Source: Lonepinella koalarum (lineage in GTDB: Bacteria; Pseudomonadota; Gammaproteobacteria; Enterobacterales; Pasteurellaceae). From it: a stretch of 64,000 nucleotides of DNA. Made by a program: the position numbers and the translations under genes. The stretch spans positions 62,001-126,000 of the forward strand of contig JAUNED010000004.1 in assembly GCA_030525745.1 (NCBI GenBank), read 5' to 3'. Below the pieces are notes generated by a model that made no database searches, was not told where the DNA came from, and was given only the letters and a program-made list of their open reading frames with translations. This document shows positions 9,438-18,949 of the stretch, piece after piece. How positions within the stretch are numbered: position 1 is the first letter of the stretch; every line of letters starts with the position of its first letter.

Positions 9438-10778
9438 ATGTTATATCTTGAATTTTTATTTTTGCTTTTCATGCTTTATGTCGGTAGCCGTTTTGGTGGT
9501 GTCGGTTTAGGTGTCGTATCCGGTATCGGATTAGTGATTGAAGTCTTTATTTTCCGAATGCCGGTAGGAAAAGCGCCGGTTGATGTAATGTTAATCATTT
9601 TGGCGGTTGTCACTTGTGCTTCTGTGTTAGAAGCAGCCGGTGGCTTAAAGTTTATGTTACAGATCGCTGAACGGGTATTACGTAATAATCCTAAACGCGT
9701 TACAATTTTAGCCCCTATTGTTACCTACATTATGACTTTAATGCTGGGTACAGGCCATGCAGTATATTCCATTATGCCGATCATTGGCGATGTGGCATTG
9801 AAAAATAAAATTCGCCCTGAACGCCCTATGGCGGTGGCCTCTATTTCTTCCCAATTAGCCTTAACTGCAAGCCCCGTGTCTGCCGTATTAGTCTATTATC
9901 TTGGTCAAATTATCAAACTTCCCGGGTTTGATAATATTTCATTGATCGATATTATGTTGGTTACCTTACCTGCAACCTTCATTGGTACGATATTAATGGC
10001 ATTATATAGCTTAAAACGCGGCAAAGAATTAGAAGATGATCCTGAATACCAACGCCGTTTGCAAGACCCAATGTGGCGTGATCGGATTTTAAATACAACC
10101 AATACATTATTGAATGAAACATTGCCTCCAGCAGCGAAATATTCTGTCTATTTATTTTTACTTTCGTTGGTGTTAATTGTTGCTATTGCATTACTGCCTG
10201 AAATTCGTACTATTGGTGTTGGTGAAAAAATTAAACCGATTTCAATGGGCATTATAATTCAAATGATGATGCTGGCTTTCGGTGGTGTTATTTTACTGGC
10301 TTGTAAGGTTAACCCACAAATTGTACCCAATGGAGTGGTATTTAAATCAGGAATGGTAGCAGCTATTGCAATTTTTGGGATTGCTTGGATGAGTGATACT
10401 TATTTCCAATACGCAATGCCTGAGTTCAAAGCCGCAGTCACTGCAATGGTAGAGCATTATCCTTGGACATTTGCATTTGCCTTATTTGCCGTATCTGTTG
10501 TTATTAATAGCCAAGCAGCCACAGCCGTTATGATGTTGCCGGTCGGTATCGGTTTGGGGCTGGAACCCGCATTACTGATTGGATTAATGCCGGCTACTTA
10601 TGCGTATTTCTTTATTCCAAACTATCCTTCAGATATTGCTACGGTGAACTTTGATGTCACAGGTACAACCAAAATCGGTAAATACTACTTTAATCACAGT
10701 TTTATGTTACCTGGGTTGATTGGTGTTGTATCGGCGTGTTTTATTGGTATAGGTATTGCAGAATTACTTATTAAGTAA
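9438..10778 (+). CDS. dcuB: Anaerobic C4-dicarboxylate transporter DcuB
   Basis: DcuB exchanges fumarate for succinate across the inner membrane during fumarate respiration. The 446 residues equal the family length, with about 10-12 hydrophobic segments. The opening MLYLEFLFLLFMLYVGSRFG, the GTGHAVYSIMPII loop and the SPVSAVLVYYLG segment are Dcu-family signatures. A soluble loop around residues 190-230 (KRGKELEDDPEYQRRLQDP) is also typical. The gene is monocistronic: a 161-base upstream region with a candidate FNR site precedes it and a paired-uptake-signal terminator follows. Confidence 0.95.
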   Translation: MLYLEFLFLLFMLYVGSRFGGVGLGVVSGIGLVIEVFIFRMPVGKAPVDVMLIILAVVTCASVLEAAGGLKFMLQIAERVLRNNPKRVTILAPIVTYIMTLMLGTGHAVYSIMPIIGDVALKNKIRPERPMAVASISSQLALTASPVSAVLVYYLGQIIKLPGFDNISLIDIMLVTLPATFIGTILMALYSLKRGKELEDDPEYQRRLQDPMWRDRILNTTNTLLNETLPPAAKYSVYLFLLSLVLIVAIALLPEIRTIGVGEKIKPISMGIIIQMMMLAFGGVILLACKVNPQIVPNGVVFKSGMVAAIAIFGIAWMSDTYFQYAMPEFKAAVTAMVEHYPWTFAFALFAVSVVINSQAATAVMMLPVGIGLGLEPALLIGLMPATYAYFFIPNYPSDIATVNFDVTGTTKIGKYYFNHSFMLPGLIGVVSACFIGIGIAELLIK

Positions 10779-10831
10779 ATACGTGTATTGTGAAAATGAT
10801 GTTTAATTGATTTAATAAAGTAAGCAAAAAC

Positions 10832-10878
10832 AAACCGCACTTTTCAGCAATTTGCTAAGTAAAGTGCGGTTTATTTTT
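10832..10878. terminator. Bidirectional terminator made of paired uptake signals (dcuB/yajG)
   Basis: Arms AAACCGCACTTT (10832-10843) and AAAGTGCGGTTT (10861-10872) enclose a small inner AGCAA/TTGCT stem. A run TTATTTTT follows on the plus strand, and GTTTTTGC on the minus strand. It sits between convergent dcuB and yajG and both arms contain the uptake core. Confidence 0.88.
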
Positions 10879-10898
10879 AGCCAATTTTGTAAGCCGAA

Positions 10899-11492
10899 TT
10901 AATTTGCGCCTTGACGAATTGCGTTGGCAATTTCTTGATCGGCGTACACGGCGGAAACAACATCTTTAAAGGCCAAATCCAATACTTTTTTAATTTCATC
11001 ATTACCTGCATTAAAGGCACCTTCTTGGTTACGGCTTGCCCCTAAGTTTTTGGTAAATGTGCCTTTCGCATTTTGAACATGGACTTGTAATTGGATACGT
11101 GCATTGATGTTGTAACGTAAATCACCTTGATCGACTTTGGCATAAAATTCTTTTACACTCACAAATACGCTACTGTTTGCATTATTATTACCATGAGTTA
11201 AACGAAAACCTTTGCTGTTTAAGTCTTGTTGGAAGACTTGTTGAAACAGCTGATCTACGCTTGGATTAGCGTTTAACTTGAAGACTTCGGCTTTACGCAC
11301 GTAGCTGGACACCTCTGGCTGAACCCGTTCATCTTTCGTAAATACGCTAACAATGGCGCTTTGGTTTTGTGTATTAAAACCCATTGTTGGTGCTTGTGGT
11401 GTAAAGGTCAGTGTGTTGCTTGGTGCTTGACAGGCAGTTAAAAAGAACGTAGTAGCAGTAAAAAGTATGCCGGAGAGTTTAGTAAATTTCAT
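10899..11492 (-). CDS. yajG: YajG-family lipoprotein
   Basis: This is a predicted outer-membrane lipoprotein of unknown biochemical role. I start it at the ATG at 11492 (MKFTKLSG), which has GAGG about 7 bases upstream; an ATG four codons earlier is less well placed. This gives 197 residues with lipobox L-T-A-C (Cys21). The mature start CQAPSNTLTFTPQAPTM and the later DRLTHG-like and VYADQEIANAIRQGAN segments match the YajG family. It is transcribed divergently from bolA, the same arrangement as in E. coli. Confidence 0.85.
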   Translation of the reverse strand: MKFTKLSGILFTATTFFLTACQAPSNTLTFTPQAPTMGFNTQNQSAIVSVFTKDERVQPEVSSYVRKAEVFKLNANPSVDQLFQQVFQQDLNSKGFRLTHGNNNANSSVFVSVKEFYAKVDQGDLRYNINARIQLQVHVQNAKGTFTKNLGASRNQEGAFNAGNDEIKKVLDLAFKDVVSAVYADQEIANAIRQGAN

Positions 11493-11596
11493 TATTTTCC
11501 TCATTGAATAGTGAATAAATCAATGGTTATTGTTGCAAACTTAACTTAGATTGTATAGCCTTTGTAGCGAAAAAAGTGACGTTAGAGGAAAGAAAA

Positions 11597-11908
11597 ATGT
11601 CAAAACAACAAGAATTAACCGATAAATTATCTGCAGAATTTGCACCTCATTTTTTAGTAGTGGAAAATGAAAGTCATATGCACAGCTCAGGGCGTGGCAC
11701 AGACTCGCATTTTAAAGTGGTGATCGTGAGTGATAGATTCGATGGGTTAAGAAAAGTGGCTCGTCATCGACTGATTTATAGCTTATTTGAGCAAGAATTG
11801 GCTAATGGCATTCATGCATTAGCTTTACATACTTATACAAAATCCGAATGGCAGAGTTTAGGTGAAACCTCGCCTCTATCGCCAAATTGTTTAGGCGTAG
11901 GACAGTAA
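11597..11908 (+). CDS. bolA: BolA family transcriptional/Fe-S-linked regulator
   Basis: BolA is a small protein linked to morphology, stress response and Fe-S trafficking with monothiol glutaredoxins. From the ATG at 11597 (ribosome site GAGGAAAG) it is 103 residues; an upstream in-frame TTG-type start would only add seven residues. The class II KH-like fold is recognisable: the VVENESHMHSSGRGTDSHFKVVIVSDRF segment, the F-x-G-L-x-x-V-x-R-H-R motif (FDGLRKVARHR), and the C-terminal IHALALHTYTKSEW strand. It is divergent from yajG. Confidence 0.95.
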   Translation: MSKQQELTDKLSAEFAPHFLVVENESHMHSSGRGTDSHFKVVIVSDRFDGLRKVARHRLIYSLFEQELANGIHALALHTYTKSEWQSLGETSPLSPNCLGVGQ

Positions 11909-12257
11909 AAAACTACCTATTTAGGATTAATTTTGCCGATTAGATCAAGTTTTTGCCGAATTTTTAGCAAAAAAAATAAAAAATCACGCCTTAAAGTGGC
12001 GTGATTGTTATTCTTTGGTTAAAATGAGACGCTTAATTTTATCTAAATTTTAACTTTCCCGTTTTTGGCTCTTTTTCATTGGAAGTGCGGTCAAAAATTG
12101 GAAAGAAATACAGAATTTGAGTTTTATTTTATGTGGTTAATGTCGGATTATTATTCAGATAATCTGGCGGCAATCCTTACTCAAGGTGGGGCTGCGGTAT
12201 ATTGAGTTCGCTTAAATGCAGTAGTCGAATGTTTAAATCTAACCAAAAGTGCAAAAT
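11909..12257. other. bolA-nqrA intergenic region
   Basis: These 349 bases hold no credible gene. They contain the hairpin AATCACGCC/GGCGTGATT (11982-12006), which ends bolA transcripts weakly on the plus strand (GTTATTCTTT follows) and has a long A-run before it. An uptake signal lies at about 12085-12093. The stretch just before nqrA has a TATATT box near 12195 as a weak -10 candidate. The nqrA start itself has no Shine-Dalgarno sequence; an AAAAGTGC uptake-like string sits in its place. Confidence 0.55.
11982..12006 (+). terminator. Terminator after bolA
   Basis: The 9-bp perfect stem AATCACGCC/GGCGTGATT has a 7-base loop. The downstream T-run on the plus strand is interrupted (GTTATTCTTT), so termination of bolA is plausible but may be incomplete. 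Confidence 0.6.
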
Positions 12258-13616
12258 ATGATTACAATTAAACAAGGCTTAGATCTCCCGATTGCGGGAA
12301 AACCTGAGCAAGTAATCCATAACGGTAATGCCGTTACTGAAGTTGCTGTGCTTGGCGAAGAATATGTGGGCATGCGCCCTTCAATGAAGGTGCGTGAAGG
12401 TGATGTAGTGAAAAAAGGTCAGGTACTTTTTGAAGATAAAAAGAATCCTGGTGTGGTATTTACTGCTCCTGCAAGTGGTACGGTTGTAGCTATTAACCGT
12501 GGCGAAAAACGTGTTCTTCAGTCTGTTGTGATTCGTGTGGAAGGTGGCGAGCAAGTTACTTTTGCTCGCTATGAAGAAGCTCAGTTGGCTTCTTTAACTT
12601 CTGAGCAAGTAAAGCAAAACTTAGTGGATTCTGGCCTATGGACGGCATTGCGTACTCGTCCTTTCAGTAAAGTGCCTGCATTAGATGCTGAACCATCGTC
12701 TATTTTTATTAATGCAATGGATACTAATCCGTTGTCAGCTAACCCTGAAGTGATTATTGCCGAACAACAACAAGCCTTTTTTAATGGTTTGACAGTGTTA
12801 AGTCGCTTATTTGAAGGCAAGAAAACTATTCATCTTTGTGGTGGTGAAGATTCTAATATATTGAATGCGGCACAAAGTCGTCAAATTCAACATGTAGAGA
12901 CAAACCGTTTTAAAGGTCCTCACCCGGCAGGTTTAGTCGGTACACATATTCATTTTATTGATCCGGTGAGTATTACCAAACAGGTCTGGTATTTAAATTA
13001 CCAAGATGTGATTGCTATCGGTAAATTATTTACCAGCGGTGAACTTTCTGTTGAACGAGTTGTTGCTATTGCCGGCCCACAAGTGAAAAACCCACGTTTA
13101 GTTCGAACACAATTAGGTGCAAAACTCTCTGAATTAACACAAAATGAACTGAAAGAGGGTGAAAACCGTGTAATTTCAGGATCTGTATTAAGTGGGGCTA
13201 AAGCTTATGGGGCTCATGATTATTTGGGACGCTATGCATTGCAAGTATCTGTGTTGGCTGAAGGACGTGAGAAAGAATTCTTTGGAATGATTGCGCCGTA
13301 TGCTGATAAATATTCGATTACTCGTACAACTTTAGGGCATTTTGCGAAAAAATTATTTAATTTTACTACAGCGGTGCATGGCAGTGAGCGTGCAATGGTG
13401 CCGACAGGTGCGTATGAACGTGTAATGCCGTTAGATATTTTACCAACCTTATTGTTACGTGATTTGGCAGCTGGAGATACAGATTCTGCTCAAGCCTTAG
13501 GTTGCTTGGAGCTAGATGAAGAAGATTTGGCATTATGTACTTTCGTATGTTCCGGTAAAAATAACTGGGGCCCTCTATTGCGTCAGGCCTTAGAGAAAAT
13601 CGAGAAGGAAGGTTAA
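12258..13616 (+). CDS. nqrA: Na+-translocating NADH:quinone reductase subunit A
   Basis: NqrA is the cytoplasmic, membrane-attached subunit of the Na+-NQR respiratory pump that binds quinone. I choose the ATG at 12258 ([14 protein letters not shown], the canonical start, 452 residues) rather than the GTG at 12249. Recognisable parts are the biotinyl-like N-terminal fold ([19 protein letters not shown]), the Rossmann-like middle and the C-terminal [25 protein letters not shown] segment. It opens the six-gene operon, with the next gene two bases downstream. No ribosome site is evident, which is odd for the first gene of a strongly expressed operon. Confidence 0.97.
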   Translation: MITIKQGLDLPIAGKPEQVIHNGNAVTEVAVLGEEYVGMRPSMKVREGDVVKKGQVLFEDKKNPGVVFTAPASGTVVAINRGEKRVLQSVVIRVEGGEQVTFARYEEAQLASLTSEQVKQNLVDSGLWTALRTRPFSKVPALDAEPSSIFINAMDTNPLSANPEVIIAEQQQAFFNGLTVLSRLFEGKKTIHLCGGEDSNILNAAQSRQIQHVETNRFKGPHPAGLVGTHIHFIDPVSITKQVWYLNYQDVIAIGKLFTSGELSVERVVAIAGPQVKNPRLVRTQLGAKLSELTQNELKEGENRVISGSVLSGAKAYGAHDYLGRYALQVSVLAEGREKEFFGMIAPYADKYSITRTTLGHFAKKLFNFTTAVHGSERAMVPTGAYERVMPLDILPTLLLRDLAAGDTDSAQALGCLELDEEDLALCTFVCSGKNNWGPLLRQALEKIEKEG

Positions 13617-13618
13617 AA

Positions 13619-14869
13619 ATGGGTTTAAAAAATCTTTTTGAAAAAATGGAGCCCGCTTTCCATAAAGGTGGGAAATATGAAAAATGGTATACCCTATTTG
13701 AAGCGGCATATACTATTTTTTACACACCGGGTACAGTGACTACAAAAGATGCTCATGTACGTGATGCAATTGACTCAAAACGTATGATGTTAATTGTTTG
13801 GTTGGCATTATTCCCGGCTATGTTCTATGGGATGTATAATGTTGGCGTACAGTCTTTCTTGGCTTTAGGTCAATTGGGAAGTGCGGATGTATTTGCACAA
13901 AATGTGGCGCAAAATGTGGCGAATGACTGGCATTATGCTTTAGCTAACAGTTTGGGTTTATTGTCTCAAGATGCTGGTTGGTTAGCAAAAATGGGCTTTG
14001 GTGCTATTTTCTTCTTACCGATTTACCTGACAATTTTTGCTGTTGGTGGTTTCTGGGAAGTTATTTTTGCTATGGTGCGTAAGCATGAGATCAACGAAGG
14101 TTTCTTTGTGACCTCTATTTTATTAGCATTAATCGTGCCACCAACTTTACCATTATGGCAGGCAGCACTAGCTTGTACATTCGGCGTTGTTGTTGCGAAA
14201 GAAGTATTTGGTGGAGTAGGTAAAAACTTTATGAACCCTGCATTGGCAGGTCGTGCATTCCTATTCTTCGCTTATCCGGCTCAAATTTCAGGTGATTTAG
14301 TTTGGACTGCGGCAGACGGTTTTTCCGGCGCAACGGCTCTTTCTCAATGGGCAGTAGGTGGTGAGGCTGCATTAAAGCATACTGCGACAGGCCAACCAAT
14401 TACATGGATGGATGCATTCATTGGTAATATTCCGGGTTCTATGGGAGAAGTTTCTACTCTAGCCTTAATTATTGGTGCCTTAATTATTGTATTTGCTCGT
14501 ATTGCTTCTTGGCGAATTATTGCTGGTGTATTTATCGGTATGGCGGCAACAGCAACAGTATTTAATTTAATCGGCTCATCTACAAATCCGTTATTCTCAA
14601 TGCCATGGCACTGGCACTTTGTATTAGGTGGTTTTGCTATTGGTATGTTCTTTATGGCAACCGATCCTGTTTCTGCTTCTTTTACCAATAAAGGTAAATG
14701 GTGGTATGGAGCATTAATCGGGTTTATGGCAGTTGTTATTCGTGTGGCAAACCCTGCATATCCGGAAGGGATGATGTTGGCGATTTTATTTGCTAACTTG
14801 TTTGCGCCGATTTTCGATTACCTTGTAGTTCAAGCAAACATTAAACGTCGGAGAGCTCGCAATGTCTAA
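13619..14869 (+). CDS. nqrB: Na+-NQR subunit B
   Basis: NqrB is the large membrane subunit carrying covalent FMN and riboflavin and forming the sodium path. The 416-residue protein has about ten membrane segments. Thr239 in F-S-G-A-T-A-L-S is the FMN phosphoester site (S/T-G-A-T motif). The N-terminal soluble stretch [20 protein letters not shown] is typical. It follows nqrA by two bases and overlaps nqrC by eight, so translation is coupled. The FMN must be attached by ApbE, encoded downstream at 18950. Confidence 0.98.
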   Translation: MGLKNLFEKMEPAFHKGGKYEKWYTLFEAAYTIFYTPGTVTTKDAHVRDAIDSKRMMLIVWLALFPAMFYGMYNVGVQSFLALGQLGSADVFAQNVAQNVANDWHYALANSLGLLSQDAGWLAKMGFGAIFFLPIYLTIFAVGGFWEVIFAMVRKHEINEGFFVTSILLALIVPPTLPLWQAALACTFGVVVAKEVFGGVGKNFMNPALAGRAFLFFAYPAQISGDLVWTAADGFSGATALSQWAVGGEAALKHTATGQPITWMDAFIGNIPGSMGEVSTLALIIGALIIVFARIASWRIIAGVFIGMAATATVFNLIGSSTNPLFSMPWHWHFVLGGFAIGMFFMATDPVSASFTNKGKWWYGALIGFMAVVIRVANPAYPEGMMLAILFANLFAPIFDYLVVQANIKRRRARNV

Positions 14870-15638
14870 ATTTAATAAAGATAGTGTTGGCGGCACAATT
14901 ACCGTTGTTGTGTTATTAAGCTTAATTTGTTCTTTAATTGTTGCCGGTGGAGCAGTATTGTTGAAACCGACTCAAGAAGAACAAAAATTACTTGATAAGC
15001 AAAAAAATATTTTAAGTGTAGCAGGTTTATTAAAGAGTGGTAGCAAAGCCGGTGAAATTAAAGAGATCTATGCGAAAAATATTGAATCAAAAATTGTTGA
15101 CTTAGCCACAGGTGATTATGTGGATGGAATCACTAATTTTGATGCCAAAATTGCAGCAAAAGATCCTGCTCAAAGTGTTACGATCAAGCCTGAAGAAGAC
15201 AAAGCTGGTTTGCGTGTACGTGCGAAATATGCGGAAGTCTATTTAGTTAAAAATATTGACGGCAAAGTCGATCAAATTGTGTTACCAATGTATGGTACCG
15301 GTTTATGGTCTGTGATGTATGGTTTTGTCTCTGTTCAACCGGACGGTAATACTATTAAAGGGATTACTTTCTATGAACATGGAGAAACTCCGGGTTTAGG
15401 TGGTGAAATCGAAAATCCGCGTTGGCAAGCAAATTTCGTTGGTAAGAAATTACAAAATGAGCAAGGCCAATCAGCGATGATTATCGGTAAAGGTGCTTCG
15501 GCGAATAAAGAGCATGGTGTTGATGCTTTATCGGGTGCAACTTTAACCTCTAACGGTGTTGATGGCACATTTAAATACTGGTTCGGTGCAAATGCATTTG
15601 GTCCATATTTGGCAAAATTAAAAGCGGGGGCTAACTAA
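14862..15638 (+). CDS. nqrC: Na+-NQR subunit C
   Basis: NqrC carries the second covalent FMN on a periplasmic domain anchored by one N-terminal helix (residues about 10-32). The 258-residue protein shows the flavinylation motif S-G-A-T with Thr227 ([14 protein letters not shown]). The [18 protein letters not shown] segment is conserved in NqrC and RnfG. It overlaps nqrB by eight bases and its stop overlaps the nqrD start (TAATG). Confidence 0.98.
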   Translation: MSKFNKDSVGGTITVVVLLSLICSLIVAGGAVLLKPTQEEQKLLDKQKNILSVAGLLKSGSKAGEIKEIYAKNIESKIVDLATGDYVDGITNFDAKIAAKDPAQSVTIKPEEDKAGLRVRAKYAEVYLVKNIDGKVDQIVLPMYGTGLWSVMYGFVSVQPDGNTIKGITFYEHGETPGLGGEIENPRWQANFVGKKLQNEQGQSAMIIGKGASANKEHGVDALSGATLTSNGVDGTFKYWFGANAFGPYLAKLKAGAN

Positions 15639-16264
15639 TGTCAGAGAAAACGAGTCTCAAATCTTTATTATTAAACCCTGTGGTTAATAATAACCCGATT
15701 GCCTTGCAAATTCTCGGTATTTGTTCCGCACTTGCGGTAACCACTAAATTAGAAACTGCAGTGGTAATGGGGATTGCGGTAAGTTTAGTTACTGCATTTT
15801 CAAATTTCTTTATTGCATTAATCCGCAATTACATTCCAAACAGCATTCGTATCATCGTACAAATGGCGATTATTGCTTCATTGGTTATATTGGTAGATCA
15901 AATTTTACGTGCTTATGCTTACGGATTATCTAAACAGCTTTCCGTATTCGTTGGCTTGATTATTACCAACTGTATTGTTATGGGACGAGCAGAAGCTTTT
16001 GCGATGAAATCGTCTCCAATCGAAAGTTTTGTTGATGGTATCGGTAATGGATTAGGCTATGCGGCCATGTTAGTTGTGGTTGGTTTCTTCCGTGAGCTAA
16101 TCGGTTCAGGTAAATTATTCGGTGTTACCATTTTCCAAACCATTCAAGATGGTGGTTGGTATCAAGCAAACGGTTTATTTTTATTAGCACCAAGTGCGTT
16201 CTTTATCATCGGATTTGTGATCTGGGGTATTAGAACTTGGAAGCCAGAACAAGTGGAGAAATAA
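15638..16264 (+). CDS. nqrD: Na+-NQR subunit D
   Basis: NqrD is one of two small homologous membrane subunits (with NqrE) that together hold an intramembrane iron centre. The 208-residue protein has six hydrophobic helices, and the conserved cysteine is in [17 protein letters not shown]. The opening [27 protein letters not shown] is a family signature. One-base overlaps or gaps on both sides place it in the translationally coupled operon. Confidence 0.98.
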   Translation: MSEKTSLKSLLLNPVVNNNPIALQILGICSALAVTTKLETAVVMGIAVSLVTAFSNFFIALIRNYIPNSIRIIVQMAIIASLVILVDQILRAYAYGLSKQLSVFVGLIITNCIVMGRAEAFAMKSSPIESFVDGIGNGLGYAAMLVVVGFFRELIGSGKLFGVTIFQTIQDGGWYQANGLFLLAPSAFFIIGFVIWGIRTWKPEQVEK

Positions 16265-16265
16265 A

Positions 16266-16862
16266 ATGGAACATTATATTAGTCTATTTGTAAAATCCGT
16301 ATTCATAGAGAATATGGCACTCTCTTTCTTCCTTGGCATGTGTACATTCCTTGCGGTATCCAAGAAAGTCTCAACGGCTTTTGGTTTAGGGATTGCCGTA
16401 ATTGTGGTGTTAGGTATTTCCGTACCGGTAAACCAATTAGTTTATGCCAACGTGTTAAAACCGGACGCTTTGGTTGAAGGAGTAGATTTATCTTTCCTTA
16501 ACTTTATTACTTTTATTGGTGTTATTGCGGCATTAGTTCAAATCTTAGAGATGATCTTAGATAAGTTCTTTCCGGCGCTTTACTCTGCACTGGGGATTTT
16601 CCTGCCATTGATTACCGTAAACTGTGCAATTTTCGGTGGTGTATCCTTTATGGTACAACGTGAGTACAATTTTGCTGAATCTGTGGTTTACGGTGTAGGC
16701 GCTGGTACAGGTTGGATGTTGGCAATCGTTGCCCTTGCGGGTTTAACCGAGAAAATGAAATATGCTGATGTGCCTGCAGGCTTACGTGGTTTAGGCATCA
16801 CCTTTATTACCGTTGGTTTAATGGCGCTTGGCTTTATGTCATTCTCCGGTATTCAATTATAA
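16266..16862 (+). CDS. nqrE: Na+-NQR subunit E
   Basis: NqrE is the partner of NqrD, an inverted-topology homologue sharing the iron site. The 198 residues form six membrane helices. Family marks are [15 protein letters not shown] near the start and [20 protein letters not shown] with its conserved Cys in the second half. It begins one base after the nqrD stop and has GGAGCGG before the next gene, nqrF. Confidence 0.98.
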   Translation: MEHYISLFVKSVFIENMALSFFLGMCTFLAVSKKVSTAFGLGIAVIVVLGISVPVNQLVYANVLKPDALVEGVDLSFLNFITFIGVIAALVQILEMILDKFFPALYSALGIFLPLITVNCAIFGGVSFMVQREYNFAESVVYGVGAGTGWMLAIVALAGLTEKMKYADVPAGLRGLGITFITVGLMALGFMSFSGIQL

Positions 16863-16874
16863 GGAGCGGATCGA

Positions 16875-18101
16875 ATGAGTGATTTTATTTTCGGTATTGT
16901 AGTTTTTACTGCTCTTGTGTTGTTATTGGCAGTCATTATCTTATTTGCTAAATCAAAATTAGTGGATAGTGGTGATATCACGATTGCGATCAATGATGAC
17001 CCTGAAAAAGCGATTACGTTGCCGGCAGGCGGTAAGTTATTGGGTGCATTGGCAAGCAAAGGGATCTTCGTTTCCTCTGCGTGTGGCGGCGGTGGCTCTT
17101 GCGGTCAGTGTGTGGTCAAAGTAAAAAGTGGTGGTGGCGAAATTCTGCCAACCGAACTTTCTCATATCACCAAACGTGAAGCCAAAGAAGGTTATCGCTT
17201 AGCGTGCCAAGTGAATGTCAAATCCTCAATGGATATTGAACTGCCAGAAGAAATTTTTGGTGTGAAAAAATGGCAATGTACCGTTATTTCTAACGACAAC
17301 AAAGCGACTTTCATCAAAGAGCTTAAATTGGCAATCCCTGAGGGTGAAGAAGTGCCGTTCCGTGCCGGTGGTTATATCCAAATCGAAGCGCCTGCTCACA
17401 CTGTGGCGTATAAAGATTATGATATTCCGAAGGAATACCACGAGGACTGGGACAAATTTAACCTCTGGCGTTATGTCTCAACCGTGAACGAGCCAATTGT
17501 GCGTGCCTACTCAATGGCCTCTTATCCGGAAGAGAAAGGCATTATTATGCTGAACGTGCGTATTGCTACACCTCCACCACGCAATCCTGATGTACCGCCG
17601 GGTCAAATGTCTTCTTACATTTGGTCTCTGAAAGCGGGCGATAAAGTAACAATTTCCGGTCCATTCGGTGAATTCTTCGCCAAAGATACCGATGCGGAAA
17701 TGGTCTTTATCGGTGGTGGTGCAGGTATGGCACCAATGCGTTCACACATCTTCGACCAGTTAAAACGTTTGAAATCAAAACGTAAAATGACCTTCTGGTA
17801 CGGCGCACGTTCTGAGCGTGAAATGTTCTATGTGGAAGATTTCAACGGCTTACAGGCAGAAAATGACAACTTCAAATGGTATGTTGCCCTTTCTGACCCA
17901 CTACCGGGCGATAACGAAGATTACTATCGTGGCTTTATTCACAACGTGCTTTACGAGAACTATCTCAAAAACCACGAAGCACCGGAAGACTGCGAATACT
18001 ATATGTGTGGTCCACCGGTGATGAATGCTGCCGTGATCGGTATGCTGAAGAGCTTAGGTGTAGAAGACGAAAACATCTTATTAGATGACTTTGGTGGTTA
18101 A
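16875..18101 (+). CDS. nqrF: Na+-NQR subunit F (NADH dehydrogenase, FAD and 2Fe-2S)
   Basis: NqrF takes electrons from NADH through FAD to a 2Fe-2S cluster. The 408-residue protein has one N-terminal helix (3-25), a ferredoxin domain with Cys70, Cys76, Cys79 and Cys111, an FAD-binding site (RAYSMASYP) and an NADH-binding site ([12 protein letters not shown]). All positions match the well-studied Vibrio protein. The last 267 bases occur again at 18521-18790, separated by a small secreted-protein gene. The 3' half seems richer in C/G-ending codons than nqrA-nqrC, which fits recent exchange of this part. Confidence 0.98.
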   Translation: MSDFIFGIVVFTALVLLLAVIILFAKSKLVDSGDITIAINDDPEKAITLPAGGKLLGALASKGIFVSSACGGGGSCGQCVVKVKSGGGEILPTELSHITKREAKEGYRLACQVNVKSSMDIELPEEIFGVKKWQCTVISNDNKATFIKELKLAIPEGEEVPFRAGGYIQIEAPAHTVAYKDYDIPKEYHEDWDKFNLWRYVSTVNEPIVRAYSMASYPEEKGIIMLNVRIATPPPRNPDVPPGQMSSYIWSLKAGDKVTISGPFGEFFAKDTDAEMVFIGGGAGMAPMRSHIFDQLKRLKSKRKMTFWYGARSEREMFYVEDFNGLQAENDNFKWYVALSDPLPGDNEDYYRGFIHNVLYENYLKNHEAPEDCEYYMCGPPVMNAAVIGMLKSLGVEDENILLDDFGG

Positions 18102-18121
18102 TCCTTAACTTCCTAAATTAA

Positions 18122-18172
18122 CAAGCGGTGTATTTTGCAGAATTTTTTGCAAAATGCACCGCTTGCTCTCTT
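18122..18172 (+). terminator. Terminator of the nqr operon, built from a second type of uptake signal
   Basis: Arms CAAGCGGTG (18122-18130) and CACCGCTTG (18157-18165) continue inward as ATTTTGCA/TGCAAAAT with one T-G wobble and an 8-base loop. ACAAGCGGT is the core of the Actinobacillus pleuropneumoniae-type uptake signal, unlike the AAGTGCGGT used in the rest of the window. Confidence 0.85.
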
Positions 18173-18191
18173 AGTTTAAAAGGAAATTTAA

Positions 18192-18464
18192 ATGAAAAAA
18201 TTATTTATCACTATATTATTTGCAGGTTTAGCACTTTCTGCCCAAGCACAAGAACTGCCAAAAGAATGTACTGCCTTGCTCGACTATATGAAAGCTGAGG
18301 TAGAAGCAAGCCCAAACAAACCGAGTAAAAAGGAAATCGAAGAAACTCTGAAAGGAGCAACTGCTGAATTTCAAGCAGCAGTGAAACAAAATGGTGAAAA
18401 AGCTGCGGCTGCTGGTTGTGCCGAAATGCACAAAATGCTGCAAGAAATGAAACAAGCCAAGTAA
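18192..18464 (+). CDS. Small secreted protein, DUF5339-like
   Basis: The 90-residue precursor has a clean signal peptide (cut near AQA, residue 19) and a mature part of about 70 residues that is helical and lysine/glutamate rich. Two cysteines (Cys26 and Cys76) could form one disulfide. It resembles the DUF5339 family of Pasteurellaceae; function unknown. The ATG follows AAAAGGAAA. It lies between intact nqrF and a second nqrF 3' end, with terminators made of AAGCGGT-type repeats on both sides, so it looks like a recently inserted cassette. Confidence 0.8.
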   Translation: MKKLFITILFAGLALSAQAQELPKECTALLDYMKAEVEASPNKPSKKEIEETLKGATAEFQAAVKQNGEKAAAAGCAEMHKMLQEMKQAK

Positions 18465-18474
18465 TTTATTTATG

Positions 18475-18520
18475 CAAGCGGTTAAATTTGTCTATTATTT
18501 TGCAAAATAGACCGCTTTAG
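18475..18520 (+). terminator. Terminator after the DUF5339-like gene
   Basis: CAAGCGGT (18475-18482) pairs with ACCGCTT (18511-18517), with an inner CTATT...AATAG stem around TTTTGC. It again uses the AAGCGGT-type rather than the AAGTGCGGT-type core, and lies directly before the nqrF remnant. Confidence 0.7.
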
Positions 18521-18790
18521 GAAGATTTCAATGGCTTACAGGCAGAAAATGACAACTTCAAATGGTATGTTGTCCTTTCTGACCCACTACCGGGCGATAA
18601 CGAAGATTACTACTGTGGTTTTATTCACAACGTGCTTTACGAGAACTACCTCAAAAACCACGAAGCGCCGGAAGACTACGAATACTATATGTGTGGTCCA
18701 CCGGTGATGAATGCCGCCGTGATCGGTATGCTGAAGAGCTTAGGTGTAGAAGACGAAAACATCTTATTATTAGATGACTTCGGTGGCTAA
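18521..18790 (+). pseudogene. nqrF: Duplicate 3' fragment of nqrF
   Basis: These 270 bases repeat nqrF 17835-18101 almost exactly. They run from GAAGATTTCAA to the stop and include the MCGPPVMNA and DDFGG ends. Differences are few: some synonymous changes, an Arg-to-Cys and a Cys-to-Tyr change, and one extra TTA codon near the end. The frame is open, but there is no start, ribosome site or N-terminal domain, so it cannot make a working subunit. It is followed by an AAGTGCGGT-type terminator that probably belonged to the original nqrF. Confidence 0.95.
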
Positions 18791-18813
18791 CACTTAATTA
18801 CTAGCTAAAAAGT

Positions 18814-18860
18814 GCGGTCAAATTTACACAGGTTTTGTAATTTTGACCGCTTATTTCTTT
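18814..18860 (+). terminator. Terminator after the nqrF fragment (AAGTGCGGT type)
   Basis: Arms of 15 bases (18814-18828 and 18836-18850, GCGGTCAAA.../...TTTGACCGC) carry one mismatch and are followed by TTATTTCTTT. The left arm is part of an AAAAGTGCGGTCAAA uptake signal. This is likely the ancestral end of the nqr operon. Confidence 0.85.
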
Positions 18861-18949
18861 ATAATCAAAAGCGATTACAAAAATCATCACTGTGATTTTT
18901 ATAATCTCTTTTAATTTTTCAAAACACATAAAAAAACGAACCGCACTTT

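Noticed and set aside
12249..12257. GTG start for nqrA three codons upstream
   Set aside because: NqrA family proteins begin MITIK..., and the GTG lies inside an uptake-like string with no ribosome site.
18228..18455. Antisense open frame of 75 codons opposite the DUF5339-like gene
   Set aside because: It is a shadow of the plus-strand gene, with Phe/Ser-rich composition expected from the complement of Lys/Glu codons.
18521..18790. Could the second nqrF end be a separate small gene?
   Set aside because: It is in frame but has no start codon context or ribosome site and copies only the C-terminal part of the NADH-binding domain.
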